This document shows positions 33,814 through 42,119 of a stretch of DNA of 64,000 nucleotides, one piece after another. The position numbers and the translations under genes are program-made. The notes beneath the pieces are model-generated. The model was given only the letters and a program-made list of their open reading frames with translations. It ran no database searches and had not been told where the DNA came from. Source of the stretch: M3 sp964637445 (GTDB taxonomy: Bacteria; Bacteroidota; Bacteroidia; Bacteroidales; Muribaculaceae); the NCBI GenBank assembly GCA_964637445.1, contig CAZWWS010000003.1:9898-73897 (forward strand), in the 5' to 3' direction. Every line of letters starts with the position of its first letter. Position 1 is the first letter of the stretch.

Positions 33814-36198
33814 ATGAAGAAAATCAGTACATTTCTTTCTCTTTTGGCAATAGGTAGCAGTATCGCTCTTTCTCAAACGCTATTGTCAACTTCTTTTCAA
33901 ACCCAAGAGGAGTTTGAGGCTTGGACCGTGGTCGACAATAATAGCGATGGCTATACATGGAAATTTGATGTAGAAGCAACTCCATCTAAGGTGTTTTATT
34001 CTTATAATGGCTCTAATGGAGCAGATGATTGGTTGTTTTCGCCGGCAATTACTCCTACTGTCGATGGCACAATAGCTGTAGCTTATAAGGTATACGGAAG
34101 TAGCTACACCGAGAAGATGGAGGTGAAATACGGAGCCTCAGCCACGATTGAGGGCATGGCAAATGTCGGAGTTGAGATGACTGAATATTTGGATCAAGAA
34201 TACGGCAATGTATTCCTTGTAGATGGGAAAGCCGGAGAGACACTCTATCTCGGTTTTCATGCTGTGAGCGATGCCGACAAGTGGCGACTATATTTGATCG
34301 ATGTGGATGTGAAGTTGGTCGCCAATCCGATAGACTTGTCGGTCGATGAACTTGTTTCGCCTGTATCGGGTAATGGTCTTTCGCAAGAAACTGTTACTGT
34401 GAAGATTACTAATAAGGGTAGAGTGGCAGCAGAGTCATTCAAGATATTCTATTCTGTAAATGATGGCGAAGCGGTGGAAGAAACTGTTTCGACACCATTG
34501 GAAGTAGGAGCTTCGATTGACTATACATTTGCGACCAAAGCTGACCTGTCTGCTCCGCGAACCGCTCATACGGTGAAAGTATGGGTTGAGTCGGCCGATG
34601 ATATTAATTCTGCAAATAATACAATCACGGCAAGTGTGATGCACAAAGCTCCTGCAGCAGTACCATATTATATGGGATTTGAAGCGAATGAGTACACCGA
34701 TGAAATCCTGTTGCTCAACCTCAATGAAGATGATGGGGACTGGACTGTTCATACCGACCCGTGGTGGAACACGGCTCGCACCGGCTACTATTCATTGGCC
34801 TACAATTATGATCGTAACAACAGCGGCGACGACTGGGCAATCCTCGACCCGATTTCAATCACCGAGGCAGGATATTATGTGTTGAAATTTTGGTACTCAA
34901 CCGATGATAGCTATGCCGAGAGTTTCAAGGTGTGCTATGGATCGGAACAGTCTGTAGAAGCGATGACCAATACTATTGTGGATCTAAACAAAGTAGCTAA
35001 TAGTGAGTATAAAGAATCGATTACGATTATATATCTTGATCAGCCTCAACAGCTATGTCTCGGCTTCTATTCGTATACCGATAAGGATCAAAACTGGATT
35101 TCGATCGATGATGTGTCGTTTGAAAAAGTGTCGGCCGACAATGTTGACCTCGCATTGACCGAGATAATCAATCCCGTGCCATATATCAGAGCACAAAGCA
35201 GCAAAGATGTGTCGTTCACAATCCGTAGTCTCGGCATAAAAGGTACTAATGCTAAGGTGACTGTGTCGGTCGACGGGCAACAAGTGAGTGAATCAGAAAT
35301 CGCTGTTGCAGCACAAGAAACCAAGACCATTTCAATAGCTGATTTGCTCGCATCGCTCGCTGAAGGAGAACATACAATATCAGTGACTGTGGAGTCGGCA
35401 GATGATGAAAATGCAGAAAACAATGCATTGTCGGCGACATTCAGAGTTGTCGGCGAAGCTGCGTACTATTGGGACTTTGAAGATGGAAAAATTCCTGAGA
35501 ATTTCTCATTTAGAATTGATGACGAAGGAACCGTGAACCCATCTGCCGGCAGTGAATATAATGAATATGGATGGGGTCTCTATACAATTCAAACGCATCA
35601 ACAATTTGGTGAATATGTGTTTGCCGGTTGCTCATGGTTGGATGGTGTGGAAGAAGCCGATCGTTGGTGTATACTTCCTCACTTGAAGATTACCTCTGAA
35701 AATGCCTACCTGCTTTGGGATGCCGCATCGTTTAATGCAACATTCTTGGAAGATTATCGTGTGAAAGTATCCGATAGTGAAGATGTGAGTTGGTATTATT
35801 ATACAGAGGCTGATATCTTGGCAGAAAGTCCGACCTTCAAAACTCGCGGAGTCGATTTGAGTGAATACTCCGGTAAGGAGGTGTATATTGCTTTCCAATT
35901 GGTATCGAAAAATTGCGAGAGCCTTGTGATGGATAATATCGGATTGTATGGCTCGTTTGAGGTGTCGGGAATCGAAGATGTGATCTCTGATGAGGACTCG
36001 AATCGTATCATGCAGTTGCAAGGCAAGATTGTGGTATCGGGCGACGTAGATAGTCTGTCGATTGTCGATTTAAGCGGACGTAGAGTGGCCGAGACTGCTG
36101 AAAGTGAATTATCGACCGATTCACTGCTTCCGGGTATATATGTAGTGGTTGCGAAAACACCTACGGCAACAATCACTCAAAAGATAGCGGTAAAATAA
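33814..36198 (+). CDS. Secreted choice-of-anchor J / CARDB-like protein with type IX sorting domain
   Basis: 794 residues from the ATG at 33814 (MKKISTFLSLLAIG, signal peptide ending ALSQ); the in-frame ATG at 33751 has no signal character. Three choice-of-anchor J lectin-like modules are marked by DDWLFSPAI, DDWAILDPISI and DRWCILPHLKI. They alternate with two CARDB-like segments (SVDELVSPVSGNGLSQETV; NPVPYIRAQSSKDVSFTI). The C-terminal 75 residues (SLSIVDLSGRRVAE, LLPGIYVVVAK, TQKIAVK) are a type A type IX sorting domain. It is therefore a surface or secreted protein exported by the T9SS. No catalytic residues are apparent; glycan or protein binding is a guess. Confidence 0.88.
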   Translation: MKKISTFLSLLAIGSSIALSQTLLSTSFQTQEEFEAWTVVDNNSDGYTWKFDVEATPSKVFYSYNGSNGADDWLFSPAITPTVDGTIAVAYKVYGSSYTEKMEVKYGASATIEGMANVGVEMTEYLDQEYGNVFLVDGKAGETLYLGFHAVSDADKWRLYLIDVDVKLVANPIDLSVDELVSPVSGNGLSQETVTVKITNKGRVAAESFKIFYSVNDGEAVEETVSTPLEVGASIDYTFATKADLSAPRTAHTVKVWVESADDINSANNTITASVMHKAPAAVPYYMGFEANEYTDEILLLNLNEDDGDWTVHTDPWWNTARTGYYSLAYNYDRNNSGDDWAILDPISITEAGYYVLKFWYSTDDSYAESFKVCYGSEQSVEAMTNTIVDLNKVANSEYKESITIIYLDQPQQLCLGFYSYTDKDQNWISIDDVSFEKVSADNVDLALTEIINPVPYIRAQSSKDVSFTIRSLGIKGTNAKVTVSVDGQQVSESEIAVAAQETKTISIADLLASLAEGEHTISVTVESADDENAENNALSATFRVVGEAAYYWDFEDGKIPENFSFRIDDEGTVNPSAGSEYNEYGWGLYTIQTHQQFGEYVFAGCSWLDGVEEADRWCILPHLKITSENAYLLWDAASFNATFLEDYRVKVSDSEDVSWYYYTEADILAESPTFKTRGVDLSEYSGKEVYIAFQLVSKNCESLVMDNIGLYGSFEVSGIEDVISDEDSNRIMQLQGKIVVSGDVDSLSIVDLSGRRVAETAESELSTDSLLPGIYVVVAKTPTATITQKIAVK

Positions 36199-36220
36199 AA
36201 ATTGCAAAATCTGTTCATGC

Positions 36221-36250
36221 AAAAGGAGAGTCGATGGCGGCTCTCCTTTT
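36221..36250. terminator. Bidirectional terminator between convergent genes
   Basis: Perfect 10-bp stem AAAAGGAGAG / CTCTCCTTTT with a 10-base loop and T6 on the plus strand. It lies between the sorting-domain protein and the convergent LOG-like gene and can serve both. Confidence 0.85.
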
Positions 36251-36265
36251 TTAGTTGGTTTGCTA

Positions 36266-37372
36266 TTATGCGAATGCAAGTATTGTGGCTACAATATCGT
36301 CGGGGGAGTCGGTGATGGATAGAAGTAGGTTGTCGTAGCAACGACGTGCGGTTAAGTCGCTAAGCAGTGTGTAGGCGGGGAGTCGGTTGGTCCAATAGTC
36401 GATGTCGAGAAATGCCATCGGACTTGCGTAGCCGTGAGTGAGATAGTGGTTTTGTGCGGCATCTTGGAATATTTCTTGCAATGTTCCGGCACTTCCGGGA
36501 GTGTATATGACCCCACCTTTGGCGATGGTGAGTAGACCATCTTCGCGGATGCTGTTGTCGAAATATTTTGCAATATGTGTGGCAAATGGTGTGGCGGGTT
36601 CATGTCCGTAGAACCATGTAGGCACACCAACGCTTCGATAGTCGGATTGTAGGGGATATCGAGCCATTACCTCGAATGCCGATGAAAGCCATCGCTCATC
36701 TTTGTAGGATGGAGCTACGGATAAGATTGATAGAGCGTTGTCTACTTCGGAATCCTCTCGTCCTGCCATCCATGCACCCAAATGGGTGGCTTCCATAGCT
36801 CCGGGACCACCTCCCGATACCATCAGTCGCCCATGCTCGGTGAGATGCTTGGCGATAAGAGCTACCTTGCGGTAGTTGGCATCGGTGCGAAGCATGGAGT
36901 GTCCGCCCATGATCGCTACCACCATTCGCTCGTCGTAGAGCGACAATAGATCGTGGAGAGCATCCGAAATTGAATGGTCGTGGATGGCGCGCGTAAGAGT
37001 CTCACGAATGTCGGGCGCGCGATGACCATTGGAGATGTAGTGGCTATAGACTTTAGTGTCGTAGCTACCGGCGATAGATTCCGGCTTGTCGGGGTCATAT
37101 CCGTCGTAGAGAGTGGATGCTGAATATAACTGTGCCGGATACACTCGATAGGGCATTGAAATATCGGGAAATACGAGACAAGAATTGTCGATATTACATC
37201 GCATTGCTTCCGGGATAGTGCATCCGAGAAACAGGCAGTCGTAGAACATAGGCGTTTCTGCCTCCGGAACATTGCGGAAGTCAATCTCTTGGAATGCCAG
37301 TCGGCGAAGTGGCTCGCCCGACGCGAGGGCACGGATGGCTGTTTCGGTTGATTCGATTTCTTGATATTTCAT
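36266..37372 (-). CDS. LOG-family (lysine decarboxylase-like) Rossmann protein with N-terminal extension
   Basis: 368 residues from the ATG at 37372. The C-terminal part is a LOG/TIGR00730-type Rossmann fold: VVAIMGGHSMLR, VSGGGPGAMEATHLGAW and GGVIYTPGSAGTLQEIFQDA, where PGSAGT replaces the usual PGGxGTxxE and the Glu is kept. Enzymes of this fold hydrolyse nucleotide monophosphates (cytokinin-activating LOG) or related compounds. About 160 N-terminal residues (for example TPMFYDCLFLGCTIPEAM) form an extra domain that I cannot name. Single gene, convergent with the preceding one. Confidence 0.75.
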   Translation of the reverse strand: MKYQEIESTETAIRALASGEPLRRLAFQEIDFRNVPEAETPMFYDCLFLGCTIPEAMRCNIDNSCLVFPDISMPYRVYPAQLYSASTLYDGYDPDKPESIAGSYDTKVYSHYISNGHRAPDIRETLTRAIHDHSISDALHDLLSLYDERMVVAIMGGHSMLRTDANYRKVALIAKHLTEHGRLMVSGGGPGAMEATHLGAWMAGREDSEVDNALSILSVAPSYKDERWLSSAFEVMARYPLQSDYRSVGVPTWFYGHEPATPFATHIAKYFDNSIREDGLLTIAKGGVIYTPGSAGTLQEIFQDAAQNHYLTHGYASPMAFLDIDYWTNRLPAYTLLSDLTARRCYDNLLLSITDSPDDIVATILAFA

Positions 37373-37428
37373 AGCAAAGAGGTTGGTTGCAGTTGCTAAG
37401 TTACGCAAATTATCGGAGTAAACGAAAA

Positions 37429-37461
37429 AAAGTCGTGCTATAATTTTAATAACACGACTTT
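37429..37461 (-). terminator. Rho-independent terminator after rng
   Basis: 9-bp stem AAAGTCGTG / CACGACTTT with a 15-base loop, followed on the minus strand by a T run, 26 bases after the rng stop. Confidence 0.8.
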
Positions 37462-37487
37462 GATGATGATTAGAGGGGCTTGGAATG

Positions 37488-39110
37488 CTAATCCTCTTTT
37501 ACTCGGTTCTTGGCTTTAGATTTTGATTTTGATGAGGAGGAGTCCATGTCTTTTTCTTCCTTTAGGTCGATTTCGTTGCGCTCTTTGTCGAGAACCTTAT
37601 ACTGCAAATAGGCGAGAGATTGGTCGGGAAGTATGCGGAACTTTCTACCCATTTCCATGCGCCAACGACGATAGGGTGACAGTATTCCCTTCTTGAGATA
37701 TGCGTCGACAAACGGGTGCACATACATGATGAATCGTTCGACTTTGAGCGTGTTGAGCAGATAGTCGATTTTCTCTTTTAGAGTATCGGTGAAGAGCAAC
37801 GATGGTTGCACTTCTCCCTTGCCAAAGCATGACGGACACGCCTCGGTAGTGACGATGTCAAGAGCCGGACGCACTCGCTGACGAGTGATTTGCATCAATC
37901 CGAACTTGCTGAGAGGCAGGATATTGTGGCGTGCTCGGTCGTTGGCCATAACTTCGCGCATGTGGTCGTAGAGACGCTGACGGTGTTCCGACTTGTTCAT
38001 GTCGATAAAGTCGATCACGATGATGCCGCCCATGTCGCGAAGTCGCAACTGTCGCGCTATCTCGTCGGCAGCTCGCATGTTGACCTCTAAGGCATTGCTT
38101 TCCTGGTCGGGTGCGGCTTTGGATCTGTTGCCGGAATTTACGTCGATGACGTGTAGTGCTTCGGTGTGCTCGATGATAACGTACGCACCCGATTTGAACG
38201 ATACCGTCTTGCCAAACGACGATTTGATCTGCTTCGTGATGTTGAAACTATCGAATATAGGCTCGTCTTTTGTGTATAGCTTTACAATGTCGCTTCGCTC
38301 AGGGGCGATGAGGCTGACATATTTCGAAATCTGATTGTAGGTCTCTTCGTCGTTGACATGGATGCTTTCAAACGACGGACTGAAGAGATCGCGTATCACG
38401 CCGAGTATTCGGCTGTCTTCTTGGAAAATGAGCGATGGAACAGCTGCTTTCTGTGCTTTGGCTACGGTGTCGTCCCAGCACTTCAGCAGTGTTTTCAGTT
38501 CATGATTCAGTTCGGCAACTCTCTTACCCTCGGCAGATGTGCGCACGATGACTCCGAAGTTTTTGGGCTTGATGCTTTCGATAAGCTGTCGCAAGCGCAA
38601 TTTTTCTTCGGTGGTCTTTATCTTCTGTGAAATAGAGATTTTGTCGCAAAATGGGATAAGAACGAGAAATCGCCCTGTAAATGTGATTTCGGTTGTAAGG
38701 CGCGGGCCTTTGGAGGAGATGGGTTCTTTTGCTATCTGCACCATCAATTGCTGTCCGGCAGTGAGGCGGTCGGTTACCGAGCCATGCTTGTCGATGTCGG
38801 GTTGCAATTTAATTTTAGGAAGAGATGGTGTCTTCTTTTTGTCTTCGAGAGTCTGCTTGACAAAAGATGAGTAGGATGCAAATTGGGAGCCAAGATCTAA
38901 GTAATGAAGGAAAGCGTCCTTTTCGTAGCCTACGTCGACAAAAGCGGCATTCAACCCGGGCATAAGTTTTTTTACTTTTGCCAGGTAGATGTCGCCGACG
39001 GCATAGGAGATGTCTCTCGACTCTTTCTGCAATTGCATCAGTCGAGAGTCCTCAAGAAGTGCGATCGACACCTCTTTAGGCTGTACGTCTACTATGAGTT
39101 CACTTTTCAT
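37488..39110 (-). CDS. rng: Ribonuclease G/E family endoribonuclease
   Basis: 540 residues. N-terminal S1 domain (DIYLAKVKKLMPGLNAAFVD, YEKDAFLHYLDLG). The RNase H-like and DNase I-like core includes KGPRLTTEITFTGRFLVLIP, HVIDVNSGN and IIVIDFIDMNKSEHR with the catalytic Asp pair. The zinc link ACPSCFGKGE has the CPxC motif. Length matches RNase G rather than the long RNase E. The C-terminal 30 residues are Ser/Lys-rich. It processes rRNA and initiates mRNA decay. The 29-residue ribosomal-type peptide and HU lie immediately upstream. Confidence 0.94.
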   Translation of the reverse strand: MKSELIVDVQPKEVSIALLEDSRLMQLQKESRDISYAVGDIYLAKVKKLMPGLNAAFVDVGYEKDAFLHYLDLGSQFASYSSFVKQTLEDKKKTPSLPKIKLQPDIDKHGSVTDRLTAGQQLMVQIAKEPISSKGPRLTTEITFTGRFLVLIPFCDKISISQKIKTTEEKLRLRQLIESIKPKNFGVIVRTSAEGKRVAELNHELKTLLKCWDDTVAKAQKAAVPSLIFQEDSRILGVIRDLFSPSFESIHVNDEETYNQISKYVSLIAPERSDIVKLYTKDEPIFDSFNITKQIKSSFGKTVSFKSGAYVIIEHTEALHVIDVNSGNRSKAAPDQESNALEVNMRAADEIARQLRLRDMGGIIVIDFIDMNKSEHRQRLYDHMREVMANDRARHNILPLSKFGLMQITRQRVRPALDIVTTEACPSCFGKGEVQPSLLFTDTLKEKIDYLLNTLKVERFIMYVHPFVDAYLKKGILSPYRRWRMEMGRKFRILPDQSLAYLQYKVLDKERNEIDLKEEKDMDSSSSKSKSKAKNRVKED

Positions 39111-39224
39111 TAATTAGAAAAACAATGTTGATTGATTAAAAGCAACAAAGAACAAACGCAATGGGGATTACACCACATCGGGTTTGTTCTCTGTAGGCGT
39201 TTCTTATAGAGAAGTTTCGTCTAC

Positions 39225-39314
39225 TTATTTCTTCTTATGACGATTCTTTCTCAGACGTTTTTTGCGCTTGTGAGTGGCCATCTTGTGACCTTTTCTTTTC
39301 TTTCCGCTTGGCAT
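39225..39314 (-). CDS. 29-residue AURKAIP1/COX24 (mS38)-like ribosomal-type peptide
   Basis: ATG at 39314, stop at 39225. The peptide opens MPSGKKRKGHKMATHKRKK and ends RLRKNRHKKK, with more than half Lys/Arg. It belongs to the AURKAIP1/COX24 domain family, whose mitochondrial member mS38 and actinobacterial relative bS22 are small-subunit ribosomal proteins. Bacteroidetes genomes often carry it next to rng and HU. It very probably binds rRNA. It lies between HU (59 bases) and rng (114 bases) on the same strand. Confidence 0.88.
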   Translation of the reverse strand: MPSGKKRKGHKMATHKRKKRLRKNRHKKK

Positions 39315-39373
39315 TGTTACGCTGGTTTATATGATTAATAAATAGGATTTGTTTCAAACGTTGGTGAGCTGTA

Positions 39374-39646
39374 TTATTTTACCTCTTCCATAAACACCTT
39401 TGCAGGCTTGAAAGCGGGAATCTTGTGCTCGGGGATGATTATAGTAGTGTTCTTGGAAATGTTGCGAGCGGTCTTTTCAGAGCGAGTTTTAACGATGAAG
39501 CTACCAAATCCGCGGAGGTATACGTTTTCGCCGTGAGCGAGCGAATCCTTTACTATTTCCATGAACTTTTCGATGGTTTCAAGGACGTTGGCCTTTTCGA
39601 TGCCTGAAGTCTTTGAAATTTCGTTTACGATGTCAGCTTTAGTCAT
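39374..39646 (-). CDS. HU/IHF-family DNA-binding protein
   Basis: 90 residues from the ATG at 39646 (MTKADIVNEISKTSGIEKA). The DNA-contacting arm GENVYLRGFGSFIVKTRSEK, followed by ARNISKNTTIIIPEHKIPAF and the C-terminal PAKVFMEEV, matches HU/IHF-beta. A nucleoid protein that bends DNA as a dimer. The in-frame ATG at 39700 would add 18 unrelated residues and is rejected. Confidence 0.94.
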   Translation of the reverse strand: MTKADIVNEISKTSGIEKANVLETIEKFMEIVKDSLAHGENVYLRGFGSFIVKTRSEKTARNISKNTTIIIPEHKIPAFKPAKVFMEEVK

Positions 39647-39838
39647 TTTTTCTTGTAATATATTGGTTTTATAAATGTCTCTAATGGCAAAAAAGCGCAA
39701 TAAGGGTGCGGAATTTTTTGCAACTGCAAATATCGCACTTTTTTTTTAATTGACCATCACTTAGATAGAAAAAAAGATATTATTCTCTGCAAAATCACCA
39801 CTTTAGCCTTATTTTTGATGGTAGAGACTTATAAAAGA

Positions 39839-39871
39839 CGAAGGGAACGCATCGTTATTGCGCTCCCTTCG
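39839..39871 (-). terminator. Terminator after lpxA
   Basis: GC-rich stem CGAAGGGAACGCA / TGCGCTCCCTTCG (one mismatch) with a 7-base loop, 19 bases after the lpxA stop and followed by a short T run on the minus strand. Confidence 0.7.
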
Positions 39872-39890
39872 ATGTGAGTATCGTCTATGA

Positions 39891-40679
39891 CTATTCGTAG
39901 TCTTTGGATATTGCCACTATCTTGCGGTCTACGCCACGGATGAAGTCGAGTATCTCTTGGCGTATCGGGGTGTCGGGAACGTCGGCTTCGATGCGCTTGA
40001 GTGCGTTGAATACCGATGTACCACATTGGTAGACATGGCGGTATGCCTTGGCGATATCGTCGATTTGGTCTTCGGTGAACCCTTTGCGACGCATTATGAC
40101 TGCGTTGATGCCATAGTATGATGCCGGATTGTGGGCGATAATGACGTAGGGTGGTACGTTTGAGCCGATACGACATCCACCTTTAATAAATGCCCAATTG
40201 CCAATCTTGCAACCTTCGTGAATGAGGGCGTAAGATGATAGGATGGTGCATTCGCCAATCTCAACATCGCCGGCTACTACTACTCCGTTGCCGATAACGC
40301 ACTTGCCTTTGACTAAGGAGTCGTGACCGATATGGCTTTCAGCCATGATGAATGAATCGCTTCCGATGACTGTGCCGGGACGATCGGCATAGATGCCTCG
40401 GTTGATGATGACGTGTTCGCGTATGACGTTGTTGTCGCCTATTATGCAATATGTCTTTTCACCTTTCCAACGGAAGTCTTGCGGGTCAGCTCCGATGATG
40501 GCTCCTTGGTAGATCTTGTTGTTCTTGCCAAGAGTAGTGCCGCGCACGATGCTTACGTAGGGTAAAATCTCGCAACCATCGCCGATAGTAACATCGGCAT
40601 CGATGTGTGCAAAAGGATGAATGGTGACGTTGTCGCCAATTTTTGCTGACGGGTCAACGTAGGCTAATGGACTGATCAT
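39891..40679 (-). CDS. lpxA: Acyl-[ACP]-UDP-N-acetylglucosamine O-acyltransferase
   Basis: 262 residues, the usual LpxA length. Left-handed beta-helix hexapeptide repeats (AKIGDNVTIHPFAHIDADVT and onward), with VIINRGIYADRPGTVIGS and AESHIGHDSLV (catalytic His region), then a helical C-terminus. First step of lipid A synthesis, adding a hydroxyacyl chain to UDP-GlcNAc. The start lies 32 bases after the stop of the RND outer membrane channel gene, so it may be the last gene of that transcript. Confidence 0.94.
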   Translation of the reverse strand: MISPLAYVDPSAKIGDNVTIHPFAHIDADVTIGDGCEILPYVSIVRGTTLGKNNKIYQGAIIGADPQDFRWKGEKTYCIIGDNNVIREHVIINRGIYADRPGTVIGSDSFIMAESHIGHDSLVKGKCVIGNGVVVAGDVEIGECTILSSYALIHEGCKIGNWAFIKGGCRIGSNVPPYVIIAHNPASYYGINAVIMRRKGFTEDQIDDIAKAYRHVYQCGTSVFNALKRIEADVPDTPIRQEILDFIRGVDRKIVAISKDYE

Positions 40680-40711
40680 GGTCGTAATGTTTTAGAATTT
40701 ACGGTAAAAAA

Positions 40712-42091
40712 TTATCTACCTCCACCAAGTGCTTGATAAAGATTTATCGCTGCTTGGGCCTTGGTGTGCTCGCAAGCGATGAGCGACATTTGCGATTGCA
40801 AAAGGCTCTGCTGTGCTGTGAGCACTTCAAGATAGGTTGATGTGCCTAAAGTTAGTAATTCTTGCGTATATTCCACAGATTTTTCAAGATTTTCTACTTG
40901 ATTTTTCAATAAATTTGCTTTTTCGTCGCTCTTATTGAATAAAACCATGGCATCAGAAACCTCTGCCGACGCACTGAGAAGGGTGTACTCGAAGTTGTTC
41001 ATCGCTTGCTCCTGTTGAGCGCGAGCAGCTTCAAGACGTGAGATATTTTGTCCGCGAGCAAACAATGGAGCTGTCAATTGTCCGGCAAGATTTACGAAGA
41101 ACTTACCCGGGTTGGTGATGATAGAGCCGAGCAGGTTGGTAAATCCTCCATTGGCTGCGATGGTAAGGCTGGGATAGAATGCCGAGCGCGCTTGGTTAGT
41201 GGCATAGTATGCAGCGGCAACCGATTGCTCTGCTGCGCGCACGTCGGGACGAGCCGCGAGTTCGCGCATTGGAATGCCTTCACGCATCATAGCGGGTGCT
41301 TCAAACACTGCTTCCGACGAGATGTTCCATGTTTGTGGCATCACGTTGAGCAATAGCGAGAGGGTGTTGTTGGCTTCGTGAAGCGATACTTCGAGGTCGG
41401 TAATTGATGCGAGGATGCTATAGTAGTTGGCTGTGCTTTGTACTACAGCGGCTTCGTTGACGCGACCGGCAAGTTTAAGATTCTTCATTACTTCAACGCT
41501 CTCTTTCCAGCTTGCAGCAGTGGCACGGCTTAGTTCGAGTTGGCGTTCGAGCATTGCGATCGAATAATAGCAATTGGCTACGCCACCAATGATTTGTGAA
41601 CGTACGGCTTGTGCGTAAGCCTTGCTTTGGAGTAGAGAGGCCTTTGCTGCGCGGTTGCTATTGAGCAATTTGCCGAAGATGTCTATTTCCCAACTTACTG
41701 ATAGCGGGATTTGATATGTCCACGACATGCGAGAACCATCGTATGATGCACCGGCTCCGTTGGGAGTCAATGCAAACGAGGGGAGGTAGCTCAAGCGAGC
41801 TCCTTTGAGCTGAGCTTGAGCTATCTCGACGTTAAGACGAGCGTTTTCGAGATTTACATTGTTGGTGAGTGCTTGGTTGATTAGATCTACAAGCACCGGG
41901 TCGGTGAAGACTTCTTGCCATTGGAGATTGCCGAATGCAGCCGAATCCACTTGAGCATCGCGTGCTTCGACATATTCTTGTGCGAGAACATTATCTTCGG
42001 GCATATCAAATTTGTTGTAGATGTGGCAGCTTGAAAGAATAGCGGCCGATGCTACGACGAACGATATGCGTGATATATTATTTAATGACAT
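40712..42091 (-). CDS. Outer membrane efflux channel, OprM/NodT type (RND pump)
   Basis: 459 residues from the ATG at 42091; the open frame extends upstream into the pump gene. Lipoprotein signal (SFVVASAAILSSC, lipobox LSSC). Two OEP repeats: INQALTNNVNLENARLNVEI and RPDVRAAEQSVAAAYYATNQ. FGNLQWQEVFTDPVLVDLI is the entry helix, and the end ALGGGR is typical of this family. Forms the outer membrane duct for the inner membrane pump encoded just upstream. Confidence 0.93.
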   Translation of the reverse strand: MSLNNISRISFVVASAAILSSCHIYNKFDMPEDNVLAQEYVEARDAQVDSAAFGNLQWQEVFTDPVLVDLINQALTNNVNLENARLNVEIAQAQLKGARLSYLPSFALTPNGAGASYDGSRMSWTYQIPLSVSWEIDIFGKLLNSNRAAKASLLQSKAYAQAVRSQIIGGVANCYYSIAMLERQLELSRATAASWKESVEVMKNLKLAGRVNEAAVVQSTANYYSILASITDLEVSLHEANNTLSLLLNVMPQTWNISSEAVFEAPAMMREGIPMRELAARPDVRAAEQSVAAAYYATNQARSAFYPSLTIAANGGFTNLLGSIITNPGKFFVNLAGQLTAPLFARGQNISRLEAARAQQEQAMNNFEYTLLSASAEVSDAMVLFNKSDEKANLLKNQVENLEKSVEYTQELLTLGTSTYLEVLTAQQSLLQSQMSLIACEHTKAQAAINLYQALGGGR

Positions 42092-42119
42092 ATTTCTTAT
42101 TATTGAAATTATGGATAGA

